Origin: Iris pallida
Taxonomy: Eukaryota > Streptophyta > Magnoliopsida > Asparagales > Iridaceae
Length of the DNA stretch: 64,000 bases
Assembly (NCBI GenBank): GCA_029216955.1
Contig: JANAVB010012195.1
Span: forward strand, 1,008,757-1,072,756
Reading direction: 5' to 3'
The notes beneath the pieces are model-generated. The model did no database searches. It was given only the letters and a program-made list of their open reading frames with translations, and had not been told where the DNA came from. Shown in pieces: positions 35,701 through 46,637 of this stretch. Made by a program: the position numbers and the translations under genes. Each line of letters opens with the position of its first letter. Position 1 is the first letter of the stretch.

Positions 35701-38635
35701 CAACTCTGCTTGCCCGAAGGACGAATTCTCGCTTCCAATCACCGACGTGATGATCGACAACACATGCGGCTTCGAGCGCATGTCTTTCATGGACGGATAT
35801 TCGGGCTACAACCAGATCAAGATGTTCTCCGATGACGCAAAACACACGTCATTTAGGACTCCAAAGGGCATTTTCTGTTACACGGTGATGCCCTTCGGCT
35901 TGAAGAACGCCGGTGCGACATACCAACGAGCTATGAGCACCATTTTCCGTCAACACCTTCGCAAGACAGTCGAATGCTATGTTGACGACATCGCAGTCAA
36001 AAGCCGTCTCAAAGGAGATCACTTGCAAGACCTCAAGACAGTCTTCGATCTCATACGGGCGCAGCAACTCAAGATGAACCCCGCTAAATCCTTTCTAGGG
36101 GTTTCTAGCGAAAAGTTCTTGGGCTTCATCATCACGGAGAAAGGCATTCATGTCGATCCCGAGAAGACCAAAGTCATCCTTGATATGGACCCTCCGAAGA
36201 ACCTTTGAGAACTTCGAGGCCTACAGGGACGTCTGGCATACATCCGGAGGTTCATAGCAAACCTCTCCGGCAAATGTCAACCCTTCACCCAGCTCATGAA
36301 GAAGGGAGTCTCTTACGTCTGGACAGAGGAATGCCAAAAGGCTTTCGACGACATCAAAGCCTACATGACGAGCCCACCAGTCCTGGTGGCACCCGTCGCC
36401 GGCAAACCATTTCTCCTTTACGTCCGTGCCATGGATCATTCCTTCGGTGCTCTGCTAGCTCAGAATAGCGATACAGGCTATGAGCAAGCAATCTACTACC
36501 TCCGAACACTCATCGGGGCCAAACACCGGTACAACCCCGTTGAAAAGTAGTGCTTGGCTTTAGTATTTGCCATTCAGAAGACTCGTCATTATGTCTTGGG
36601 CCAGACAATTCATGTCATTTCCCGAGTCAATCCGCTCAGATTCCTCATGACGAAGCCAGGATCATTGAACTCCCGGCTAGCCACATGGGCGATCTTGCTA
36701 ACACCGTACAACATGGTATTTGTTCCGCAAAAAGCTGTTAAGGGTCAGGCCCTGGCCGACTTTTTAGCTGCACATCCCATCCCAGAGTCCTCAAAACTCT
36801 ATGAAGACATCCCGGATGAGGTCCAAGAATCAAACGTCACCGAAGAAGGCTCCGTCTGGCGTATGTTTTTCGATGGTGCTTCAAGAACAGGCCCCAAAGG
36901 CCAAATCGTCGTAGGAGTGGGGGTGGTATTAGTCTCCCCCGATCAACTGGTCATCCAGCGTGCTTACTCCCTTTCGAAGCCATGCTCCAACAATGTTGCC
37001 GAGTACAACGCACTCATTATGGAACTCCAGCCGGCGTAACAGCTGGGGGTGAATCATCTGGAAGCCTACGGCGACTCAAAACTCGTCGTAAACCAGATCA
37101 GAGGGCAATACGAAGTTCGCCATGAAGATCTGATCCCTTACCACGAAGTTGCATTGAAGATCATTTCAACCTTCACTGGGTTCTTCATCGAACATGTACC
37201 CCGTCTACAAAACTTGGAGGCCAACGCTCTGGCTGGCCTCGCGGCCTCATTGGCAGCGCCCCTCGGGACTCAACACTATGTCACTGTAGTCGGGAGAGAC
37301 TTGGTCTGTCCTAAAAACAACCTATGCTCACACATGGCCCACGCCATGCCGACGAATACTGGTGTTAATGTCAGAGACTGGAGGTTCCCGTTCATCGACT
37401 TCGCTGTCTACGGAATTCTCCCAAAAGACCCGAAAGAAGCCGTCTCAGTTAGGAGACGCTCTCTTCGATTCTACTACGATACGGCCACTAAAATGCTGTA
37501 CCGACGCTCCTACGATGGACTTCTCCTTCGATGTTTGTCTAACGAAGAAGCAGCCGAAGCCCTTCGAGAAGCCCATGATGGAACCTGCGGGGCCCATCAA
37601 CCCGGCCCTAAGTTACAGGACCGACTGCGACGCATGGGCTACTACTGGCCAACCATGGCCGCTGACGCTGTTGAATATGCTAAGAAGTGCCATGCGTGCC
37701 AGCTTCACGCAGACTTCATACATACACCGTCAGAACCACTACATCCTACAGTCTCCTCCTGGCCCTTCGAAGCTTGGGGCATGGACATTGTGGGACCGAT
37801 CACCCCTCCTTCATCGAGAGGACACCGCTTTATCCTAGCAATCACCGACTACTTCTCCAAATGGGCAGAAGCAGTTCCGCTAGCAGAAGTGAAAAGCTCC
37901 AGAGTGATCAGCTTCATCAAGCACCACGTCATCTACCGTTTCGGGGTGCCCCGGAGGATTATTCATGATAATGGTCCTCAGTTCATCAGCCATATTTTTA
38001 GCAGATTCTGTGATAAGAATCGCATTCAAAACGTGGCATCAACCGTCTACAATTCGGCTGCAAACGGATTAGCAGAGGCGTTTAACAAGACTATCGTCAG
38101 GCTACTTAAGAAAGTCGTGTCATCTAACAAATGCGACTGGGACGAGAAGCTCGGCGAATGCCTTTGGGCCTACCGCACAACGGTACGGACCCCAACAGGC
38201 AACACACCATTCTTCCTGGTCTACGGGAGCGAAGCGGTACTGCCTCTCGAGATTCAGATACCTTCACTTCGCGTAGCAATCACAAACCTACTCACAGAAG
38301 AAGACAATCAACGTCGTCGTCTGTGGGAACTTGAGGCACTTGATGAAAAGCGTCTCCTAGCTCAACAATGCATCGAACTCTACCAAGCCCGTATATCACA
38401 GGCTTTCAACAAGAAGGTCAAGCAGAGGACTTTCTAAGTTGGCGACCTGGTTCTGGCAGTCAGAAGGCCGATGTTGTTAACTCACAAGACACCAGGAAAG
38501 TTCGAGCCCAAGTGGGAAGGACCTTTCATCATAGAGACGGTATACTCAAACGGTGCTTACCGTCTCGCCAAACCTAATGGAGACTTGTTCATGATGCCCA
38601 TCAACGGCAAGTTCCTAAAGAAGTACTACTCTTGA
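32697..38635 (+). pseudogene. pol: E1 gag knuckle-protease-RT-RNase H-aRNase H-integrase (broken)
   Basis: One frame runs from the S2 junction to TGA 38633-38635. Landmarks: zinc-knuckle-like YCHYHRFVGHPTKDC (from 32849); protease DPGSS at 33755 and LLGRPW near 33970; three LKIRLKGKPP-type linker repeats (34220-34445); a G-patch-like MGYDL...GKGRRLP segment (34925-34990); RT with YVDD at 35978; a first RNase H; a second RNase H with FFDGAS at about 36866; integrase with an HHCC region (37575-37710) and catalytic Asp 37784, Asp 37967 and Glu 38075 (35 residues between the last two). In-frame stops are at 35246, 35276, 35618, 36206, 36548, 37037 and 38435. Most look like single transitions. The first two fall between protease and RT, where Ogre elements have an intron, so they may not be simple damage. 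Confidence 0.93.
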
Positions 38636-39110
38636 CATCTTTTCAGACGTGTACTTCCACAAGGGAATCTGTGGATCCAATCATCAGGACTCACAGACAA
38701 TTCCCTTCCAACGAAATCATACGCTTTCGGAACCCAGCTGTTCCGTAGCATCCTCCAGTAGAAGGACAACCACGTCCACATCACCTCTGAGTTGTTCCCC
38801 TACAACCTACAAAGCAGAATCTTACACTCCGTAAGCCTACGCTATCCTTCATGTTTACCACGTCTATATTATCTCTGAGTAAACATCCCGTACAGATAAC
38901 CCCTGCGTTGTCGTACATTGATTGCAGAACTTCTACGTCCACATTTCCTCTGAGTAGTTCCGCGTACCCCCAGAGTCATTCCTACCACGTCCATAACACC
39001 TCTGAGTAGGAAGATTCTATCATTTGAACCCCATAGTTGCCACGTCCACATTACCTCTGAGCAAACATGTTGGTTCTTTCAAACTTATTATCTGTACCTA
39101 AAAGCCAAGG
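38636..39110. repeat. Degenerate tandem repeats in the E1 3' region
   Basis: About five copies of a unit of the form CCACGTCCACATTACCTCTGAGTA occur at about 38765-39062 with irregular spacers. They lie between the pol stop and the end of the antisense gene. This is the position where Tat/Ogre elements are known to carry fast-changing tandem repeats. No ORF of note. Confidence 0.75.
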
Positions 39111-39191
39111 TGCGCAAAAGATAATAGGTCCACACAAATCATCAAGTTCATGACAAACAAAAATGAACACATCACAGAAAATTGTATACTT

Positions 39192-39198
39192 CTTTATT
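39192..39198 (-). terminator. Polyadenylation signal of the E1 antisense gene
   Basis: The minus strand reads AATAAAG about 77 bases past the antisense stop codon (39275-39277). Confidence 0.5.
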
Positions 39199-39274
39199 TC
39201 TAAAAAGAGAGAGTAAAGGACTACGCTATCCCCAGCAAGAGTTACAGAAATACAAAAAAAAGAGGCTACAATCC

Positions 39275-42200
39275 CTAAACATCCCCAGGGTTGGCTGAAA
39301 GCTCTCTAACTCGGCGTCTCAAGTCTGCCGCACGAGTCTCCACAGTCGCCAAGACTCGACGCTCAGCTTCTTGATGCATCGCTTCAACAGCTTCAGTAGA
39401 AGTATCGCTCTCATGCTTCTCATCAAGCTGTTGTCGCTGCTGAGCCAGGGCAAGAGCCCGGTGAGTGAAAGTTGCTTCCTCCTTCTTGAATGCTACATGT
39501 TCAGCCTGGGCACGCTCAGCATCTAACTGGAGTCGGGCCCGCTGGTCCTCAAGGCGACGGATCTAGGCGTCAATCTTCGTGATATTAGGGTCCAACACAG
39601 TTCGCATTTCCACTGTCTCCCGCATAGACTGAGATAACCGCTCCACTGCAGCTTCGGTCTCAGCTACTTCACGTTCCCAGACACTCACAGTGGCCTGGTA
39701 AGAAGACTCGATCTCGGCGATCAGCTTCTCCTTCTTCGCATCTATCAAGACGGAGAGGTCATTTCGCTGGATGCGCTGAAGTTCCGAAAGCCGTTGGTCC
39801 AACTCAACCACCGAAGCCTCCAGGATCTCGGCCATACGATCATGGCCCTGGTGAAGACGAATCAGGTTGATATAAGGCAGTGCCAGAGTTCTTGCCGTCG
39901 TAAAGCTCCCATTGGCGTCCATCACCACAGATACACCCCTCTGCAGCATTTTATATATCGCCTCGACGATGAATTTCATATATTCATCTGCATCCGCCAG
40001 CACCTGCGGCGTCATAGCAGGATTTGGAGGAGTTGCTCCAGTTAGCGGACCGGAAGAAGATCTGCCGACCTCAACCTGCGAGGCTGGAACCTCGGCACCA
40101 AAAGGCTCTTCATCAACAGGGGCTGGACTGCTAGCCCGGGGAGCCAAGGGAACAGAAGAAGCCGGGGCAGGCGTCGAGATAGTACCCCAAGTGGAAGAAG
40201 CAACCGAGGGTTCCATCACACCCTTATCCTTTCCAAACTCGGAAGAACCACCGACGTCAGTGGCCACCTCTTCAGCCCCCAACATCCTATCAGCAGCCAG
40301 TACCTCCCCTGACAAAACAGAGAGATCAACACTTGTCTCTTGACTCGCCCCTGAAGTCAGGACCACCAGACGAGTCTGATTCTCTTCAATAAATCCCTCT
40401 ACAGGGACAGGATCTGTCTCTACCTCCTGATCGGTAGCCACCTCAGCCTCCGCTGCTGAGTCTGGGGTAGGGCTCGGCAGTGTTACCGCCGACCTCCCCT
40501 CATCATGACGAGGAGGGGAATCAACCCTCTCCTCTGTCCCAACCATATCTGTTGCCCCCACGACAGACTCTTGCAACTCTGGAGCAACGTCAACCGAAGA
40601 TGACGAACTCTACCCCACTTCATCACCAGGAAGCCCCGTGTCCGCTGGACCCTCGGCATCCAAAGCCCCCACTGCGGCCTTCATCATCTCGGAAGCTGCT
40701 GCATCCTCAGCTTCCCTTCTGACATAATCCGGGGATGCTGGAATCTCTATGACAACAACATCCTCTGGGTTCTCCTCCATGGAAGACATCATAGTCGGCG
40801 GGATGCGCACTTAAGACGAGCCCGCCGTCTCCTTCGACCTCCTCCCACCAGGTCTTGGAGTACGAGGCCTTCTTTTTAGCGGCTCCTACAAAAAAGGGGA
40901 AGCATTGTTTACATAAAATATTGAACCTAAACCAGGCTATGTAGAACATCCTCACCTCTGCAGATGCTGAGTCCGATGGCACCGTCGATGACAATGCCTT
41001 CTTCTGCCTCTTCGACGTAGGAGATCCAGCTGTATCTGCGCGTCGTTTCGATTGATCGACCGAGGGTTCTGCCTGGCCCCCCGTAGATGAGGCAGGGACT
41101 CCCCGATAACCCACCTCTGGCAGACGGTTCGATCGAGCTTTCGTCGGCATGCTCCCAGCCACCGCTAACTGAGTGCCTGCGATAAGACTGGTCTCCCTAT
41201 CATATCCGGGAGACGCGGCAGCCATAAAATAGTAAAATTTGGCGACCGAGTAAAGAATGGGCGGCCACGGATCCAGGACAGGCAGCGTAAAATGTGCCCC
41301 GGTACATCCAGCATTGTAGTACTGCCAAGCTCGTGCACCATCCAACAAACTTCCAGCATACCCCAGAGTGATACTGGGGTTATCCAACATTAGCTGAGCA
41401 TAACCGAATTGCCGTGCAAAGCGGCTCGGTAAATACGGTTCCAGGTAGCACTGATTCCTGTTCCGGTACACCAGATGGGATGGCCGAATACTTTGCAACC
41501 AACAGAATCCCCATAGAGGCAGAGCGGTTGCGTCTTCGCCCGAATCCCTTAAGTCTTCGTTGGCCTCAAAACCCAACAAGATTGGACCAACTTTGGTGAT
41601 CTCCCATCCCTGAAGATGGGATAAAACCTTTCTGCAAATAGGGACGCCAGTGTGCGACCAGCTCCTCTGGTGGAAACGGCAAAGGAATGCATCTCCGGCC
41701 CTGTAGTCTTCTTCTGAACCCGGACTCATCACATTGGGATAGTGTAGAATTAACCACCCCATCAAATAGTAAAACGACAGTTCGGCGTGCGGGAAGTTAT
41801 CGTTTCTACCTCGGTCATGAATCACATTTCTCGTAAACTCTCGTAAACCTCGCTGCAGGTTACATACCATTGCATGGAGTAGAGCCAAACGCCGGCCAAA
41901 GACCAACTTCACGGCTGGCAGGATTAAGTTCCGGGTCACCCTCTCTACAGAGCCGGATCCGCCCGAGAAGACGTAATCCCGAAGCCAAACCATAAGATAC
42001 GCGACCAATACTGCTTTCGACGACAGCCGATGAGTAAGGTGCCAGAAACAGCTGTAAGAGCGTTCATCCGACTGCCGGTCCTCGTTCTCCCGGGGATTCT
42101 TTTCACCTAACCTGTCCATTTCAGAGAGCACTTCGCTACGAGAGAGAGCTGGCGGAGTGGAAAAGTGCGAGGGATCCTTCTTGTCTTGCCTAAAGACGTA

Positions 42201-43636
42201 ATCTCTCCAAGCGGTCACATGAGGCTGCGACCCGCTCTTATCCCTCTTCTGTATATAGTAATGATGACTCGCCACTTCCTTAAAGACGGCCGTCATCTCC
42301 TCAGCCTTGTCCCCCAGGACTTGAAACTCTTTGTTGGTTGGAAAGTACTCTTCATAGGGTTCTGATCCCCACGGGAGCTTTGATACCTCGTACATCTCAT
42401 GAAGTGCGAGCCCTAACTCCCCCACCGGAGTAAAGAAGGTCCCAGTATGGGTATCAAACATCTCCAGGAGCGCGAGAAACATATGCCTGTTAATGTCAAC
42501 ACCCGCCTGGGTAGCACGGATCGCGGCAGTCAACCCAATCTCTCGGAGCTCAGTCCGAAACCGCGACAAGATCCAGAGTGTCAGCTTATCCCATTTGGAA
42601 ACGTAATGACACCAACCCTCCATCCGAAACTCTCCTTTCGGGTATGAGCGTTCCATCAACAGCATACGATGTGCAAAAGTCGAGGCACTATAAGCAAATG
42701 TATCGATGGGAACATCACTGTAAATGCTCCCAGGACGTAGAGTCCGCCAGATGAAAGAGGGCCCAGACCGCACGGCGGTCAAAGTATCCCTTTGATCGGA
42801 GGTAGAATCAATTTTGATGATGCCAATCACCGCTCCCCCCTGAGAGGGGGTAAGATCCCAAGACATCCTCCTCTTGGAAGCAAGACGACAGAAGGCCATC
42901 AAAGGCCATTGACGTTCAAGTTGCTTAACAGTCATATGCACTCCCTTTACTGCAAAGAACCAGTCTTCCTTAAACTTCAACACTGTTGCTTCAGTAGAAG
43001 TAAGGCGGTCTCCGAACAGGAACTCAGGCTTCAAGAAGGTCACTTTATCAGATATGGCAGACTTCGAGACACCACGCTCCATCATCCGTTTGAGGAACCC
43101 ATACTGTTGTTCCCGGATTTGAGTCATTCTCTCGGGATGCTGATCCAGCATAATAACATCTTGAGCAGGGTTTATCACTTCCTCATCATAAGCTACTCCT
43201 GCCTGACTGAGGGCAGCATCCAGAAGCACTTCATTCAAGAGTGGGATAGTCATTGACACTAGCAAAGATTCGAAAATGTTAAAAAAATAGAAGAATCTGA
43301 GACTCATCAGAAGTGCATAGCGTGTCTGAAAAAGAAGCTTCGGCACATTATCAGGGTGTAAACCCATACGCATCAACAGTGGAGCTTCGGCGCATCATCA
43401 GGATATGAACCCATGCGCGTCAACGGTGCTTCGACGCATCTTCAGGGCTTAAACCCATGCACGTCGGCGGCTAAAACCTTGGCACATCATCAAAGACTCA
43501 AGGTCTATGTGCGTTGATAAAACTTACCAACCACCTCTGGCCGAACTTCGACAGGCCGACGGGGAACGTCAGCCGCCGCAACTTTTGCCGGCTTCTTTTC
43601 CTTGCCAGCACCGCCGCGAGGAGTCTTGGGAGCCAT
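39275..43636 (-). CDS. E1 antisense accessory gene: three exons, plant-mobile-domain-like protein (stops in exon 3)
   Basis: Exon 1 43636-43528 starts with ATG (MAPKTPRGG, Lys/Pro-rich). Exon 2 is 43258-40956 and exon 3 is 40885-39275. Introns 43259-43527 (GTAAGT donor, TTTGCTAG acceptor, phase 1) and 40886-40955 (GTGAGG donor, TTTTTTGTAG acceptor, phase 0) fit exactly: 109+2303+1611 bases make 1,341 codons. Near residue 308 the motif THTGTFFTPVGELGLALHEM, followed by LP and YEEYFP, resembles the plant mobile domain (PF10536), found in host MAIN/MAIL proteins and in transposons. A conserved block IRPSHLVY...YLEPYLPSRFARQF is shared with E2. Basic stretches flank intron 2, and an acidic linker and coiled coil follow. 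Exons 1 and 2 are fully open. Exon 3 has stops at 40811-40813, 40610-40612 and 39563-39565, so this copy may make about 828 residues. The function is unknown; a DNA- or chromatin-related role is inference. Confidence 0.8.
43259..43527 (-). other. Intron 1 of the E1 antisense gene, with a cluster of GCGCATC-type words
   Basis: The 269-base intron has consensus splice ends. It holds about seven variants of the E1 word in both orientations: 43367, 43389-43396 (GGCGCATC), 43412, 43433-43440 (GACGCATC), 43456, 43481 and 43506. The same word is frequent in the E1 LTRs and gag. Confidence 0.7.
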
Positions 43637-43730
43637 TCTTTGAGAGAAGAAAAGTTAGGATTTTTGAGAAAGAACTCTAAAAAAGGCAAAGGCAAGGAGA
43701 AGAAGAACTCTCTCTCTTTCCATCTCTCGT

Positions 43731-43740
43731 CTATTTATAG
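43731..43740 (-). promoter_or_regulatory. TATA box of the E1 antisense gene
   Basis: CTATAAATAG on the minus strand lies about 95 bases before the ATG at 43636, followed by a purine/pyrimidine-biased leader. E2 has an equivalent box in the same place (57771-57777). It is about 270 bases inside the 3' LTR boundary, so the gene has a promoter of its own. Confidence 0.7.
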
Positions 43741-44000
43741 GGCTTGGTCGCACGCGTGAACCGATGACGTGTGATCTCAGCCATCGTCTCGGATTCTGTA
43801 AAGAGATAACCGCAAATAAAACCCAAAAGATCATTATTAATCTTTTTGGTTACCGAGGCGTCATCATTTGCATTAACTGAGCGGAGCATGCGCCCCATCA
43901 CTAATGCACGGAGTATCTATGCGCCCTGACAGACATGCGCCTCTACCACCATGCTTCTTATTCAAAGTATTCCAAAACTTATCTAAAAGTTTTGAAAACT

Positions 44001-44013
44001 TTGAAGGGGGTCT
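44001..44013 (+). other. E1 polypurine tract
   Basis: TTGAAGGGGGTCT lies directly before the LTR terminus TGTAGAAGC at 44014. The E2 equivalent (AACTTTGAAGGGAG, 57980-57994) is nearly the same. This fixes the start of the 3' LTR. Confidence 0.8.
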
Positions 44014-45553
44014 TGTAGAAGCATGGGATTTCAGAACCAGAAAGCCCATGCGCCAGACTATATGTGCTAGAACTCGGACAAAGTACTTCACAGCAAAAAC
44101 AACAAGTATAGACATTGAAAGAGGACTTTTTATTTCACATATAAAAGTCTATTACATGTCTAGAAAAGATTGTACAAAGGAGAATTTTTACAAAGAAAAG
44201 ATCCTAAGTCTACAGCCAGCAATCACCATGCGACCTCAAGCAGGCGCAGCAATCACCTTGCGCCCTTAGCAAGGCGCATCCCACCATGCGCCCTCAGCAA
44301 GGCGCATCCATTTTAGCAGCTCAGTTATGTGCATCCCAGTTATGTGCATCCCTTCAGCAGCCCAGTTATGTGCCGTTCTTCCAGCCAGGCTCACCGTCGT
44401 CAAAATGCTTCGACTAATGAAGCATTTATTCAGCAGAACGAGGGTGGCAATCAACCCTCTAGCCGAGGAAGAGAAGAGCACCGCAAGCTAACCTGTGGCC
44501 AGGGGAGGCTTCGAAAGAGCCTCCAAAGGCGAAGGAAGACCGTAATCAAAACTGCGGCTAAGGGAGCAGCTTTCAACACAACCAGGGTGGACAACACCCA
44601 CTTTGAAAGAAGAGAGAGCCCCCAAAGCCGCAGCACCGCCATTCCGATCTGTGGCTCTTCCTGCACAATAAAGACGAGGCTCGAGCATCCCGATCTTTGG
44701 ATGCAACAGGCACCTTCCGCCTGCCTCGGAAGCCCTCGACTCTGACTTTTGGATGTAACAATCACCTTCAAGTGCATCAACGAAGACATTGCGTCGTATT
44801 TTCACCCTCGGAAGTATCTCATCAATAGAATGCATTCGAGTACATAAGTTCATGTCGGAAGTACGTGAGAGAACGAGAAGCAAAACCTCTCTCCATGCCA
44901 CTATTTATAGGCCGGGCAAATCAAACCCATACGCCAAGTGGATGGCTCTCCGAATTTCGTGCAATGAATTTGCATTTAATGGATGAACTGGACGCTTCGA
45001 ATTCAGCTAAATCAAAACGGCTATTTAAAGCACTCGAAGAACGTAACAGTCGCTACATTAAAGGACGTGTCACGAAGCGGATGCGTCGGCCAGACCGTGC
45101 ATCACACAGATGCGCCCTTCAACATCAAGCGCATCAGCACAGACGCGCCCTTCAGTACCAGGCGCATCACAGAGGATGCGCCCCCATGCGTCCCTATACG
45201 CCTAGTGGAACACGAATCGACGTGCCCACTCAGCTGTCCATCGAATGTCAGAAACATTAAATGCTGAACTGACAGAGTTGGCAGCAGGCCTCCCGAAGTC
45301 TGAACAGTTGACAGCTTTTTTAAAAGACGAAGCGTCGCCAGCATCATCATCATCCGCATGCGCCTCAAAAATCATACGCCTCAGACTTTTTACTGATCCC
45401 TAAAGACAGAAGAAAAGTCTCCATTTGAAGCTCTGCATGTACCTCAAAAGCCATGCGCCCCAGACTGCTCTCTGATCCCAAAAGACAGAAGGAAAGTCGC
45501 CATTAAAACTATGCATGCACCTCAAAAGCCATGCGCCCAGAATGGTTCGTGAT
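44014..45553 (+). mobile_element. E1 3' LTR, left part
   Basis: It begins TGTAGAAGC after the polypurine tract and includes the 314 bases missing from the 5' LTR. Near 44220-44320 it has short repeats of CACCATGCGCCCTCAGCAAGG type. It is interrupted at 45553 by E2 and resumes at 59061. Confidence 0.9.
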
Positions 45554-46616
45554 TGTAGGCCTTAAAAATGAAGGTCACGCTGAGTTGATCAGAACAAGGT
45601 CCAAAAGTCACGCTGAGTTGATCAGGACAATATTTAAAAGTTACGCTGGAAGACAGCTCATTATTTGTCAGAGTATCATCATGACTGACAGCATGACAGT
45701 CGAAGAATGTCTTCTCGTATGCCACGTATACACAGAACTCGAGAGATCACAACCGATTATTGCGTGACTTTTGAAATCTTCTTCAGCAAGACTCAGCCTT
45801 CACCAAGTTGGCATACCAAAAGAGCTTCTTGTCATTTAATGCGACTGACAAAGCAATTACTGTCAGAGATTTTGTGTCAGTCGAGGCACGTCGAATCAAG
45901 ACAGCTGGCAGTCCTACCTCAATCGAGCATGGATTATGTTCCTTCCTCAAGTCTGCGTGCATTTTGAACTTATATGTTCCTTCCTCAAGTCTGCGTGTAT
46001 TTTGAGCATTTTACCTCAAGTTTGCGTGGATTCTGAAGTTTCATGCCCCACATCTGCGTGGATTTTTGAAGCTTTCTGCCCCAAGTCTGCGTAGATTATG
46101 AAGCTTTTTGCCCCAAGTCTGCGTGGATTCCGAAGCTTCTTGCCCCAAGTTTGCGTGGATTTTGAAGGTTTCTTACCCAAGTCTGCGTGGATTTCGTCTT
46201 CAACAAGTCTGCGTGGATTTCATCAACTTGGAGTACGTGGCAGCCATGCCACTGATCTCTCACCTGCGTGTCCTGTAACTTGCACACGACTCATGCATGA
46301 TTGCCATGTGTCCAACAGTTACAGGCCACGTCCAGTAACTGCTCACAACCTTGCGTATGTTAAATCCTGCATGATTTTCAACTAGGCACAGGTTGTGAAG
46401 ACAGTTATCCTTTCAGTTATTTTTGACTCTATAAATAGAGTTCTTTTTCTCATTCATGGTACAGATACATAGTTATCTAACTTACTGTCAAAATTTTGAG
46501 AGCTTTTCTTCTTCGCATAGTCCAAGGGATAAAGCGATCGTCTTCTAGATTGGATTCCTACAGTTGTAATTTTTCCAGAAACACAATAAATAAAGTGAAT
46601 TTATTTATAGAAAAAA
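45554..46616 (+). mobile_element. E2 5' LTR
   Basis: It starts TGTAGGCC and ends in an A-run without a canonical CA. A TATA box (TATAAATA, 46430-46437) sits in the palindrome CTCTATAAATAGAG. An AATAAA lies near 46585. The U3 holds GTCACGC words at 45574, 45607 and 45640 (a GTTACGC variant) and the inverse GCGTGAC at 45762. Confidence 0.9.
45940..46235. repeat. Minisatellite in the E2 LTR (AAGTCTGCGTGGATTTTGAAG type)
   Basis: About nine units of 30-36 bases, each with TCTGCGTGGATT, occur here and again at 58385-58665 in the 3' LTR. The TCTGCGTG core is the inverse of the CACGCAGA word found in the gag and intron of E2. Confidence 0.9.
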
Positions 46617-46619
46617 AAT

Positions 46620-46637
46620 TGGCGACTCTGCTGGGGA
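46620..46637 (+). other. E2 primer-binding site (tRNA-Arg type)
   Basis: TGGCGACTCTGCTGGGGA, identical to the E1 site at 26024-26041. Confidence 0.85.
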
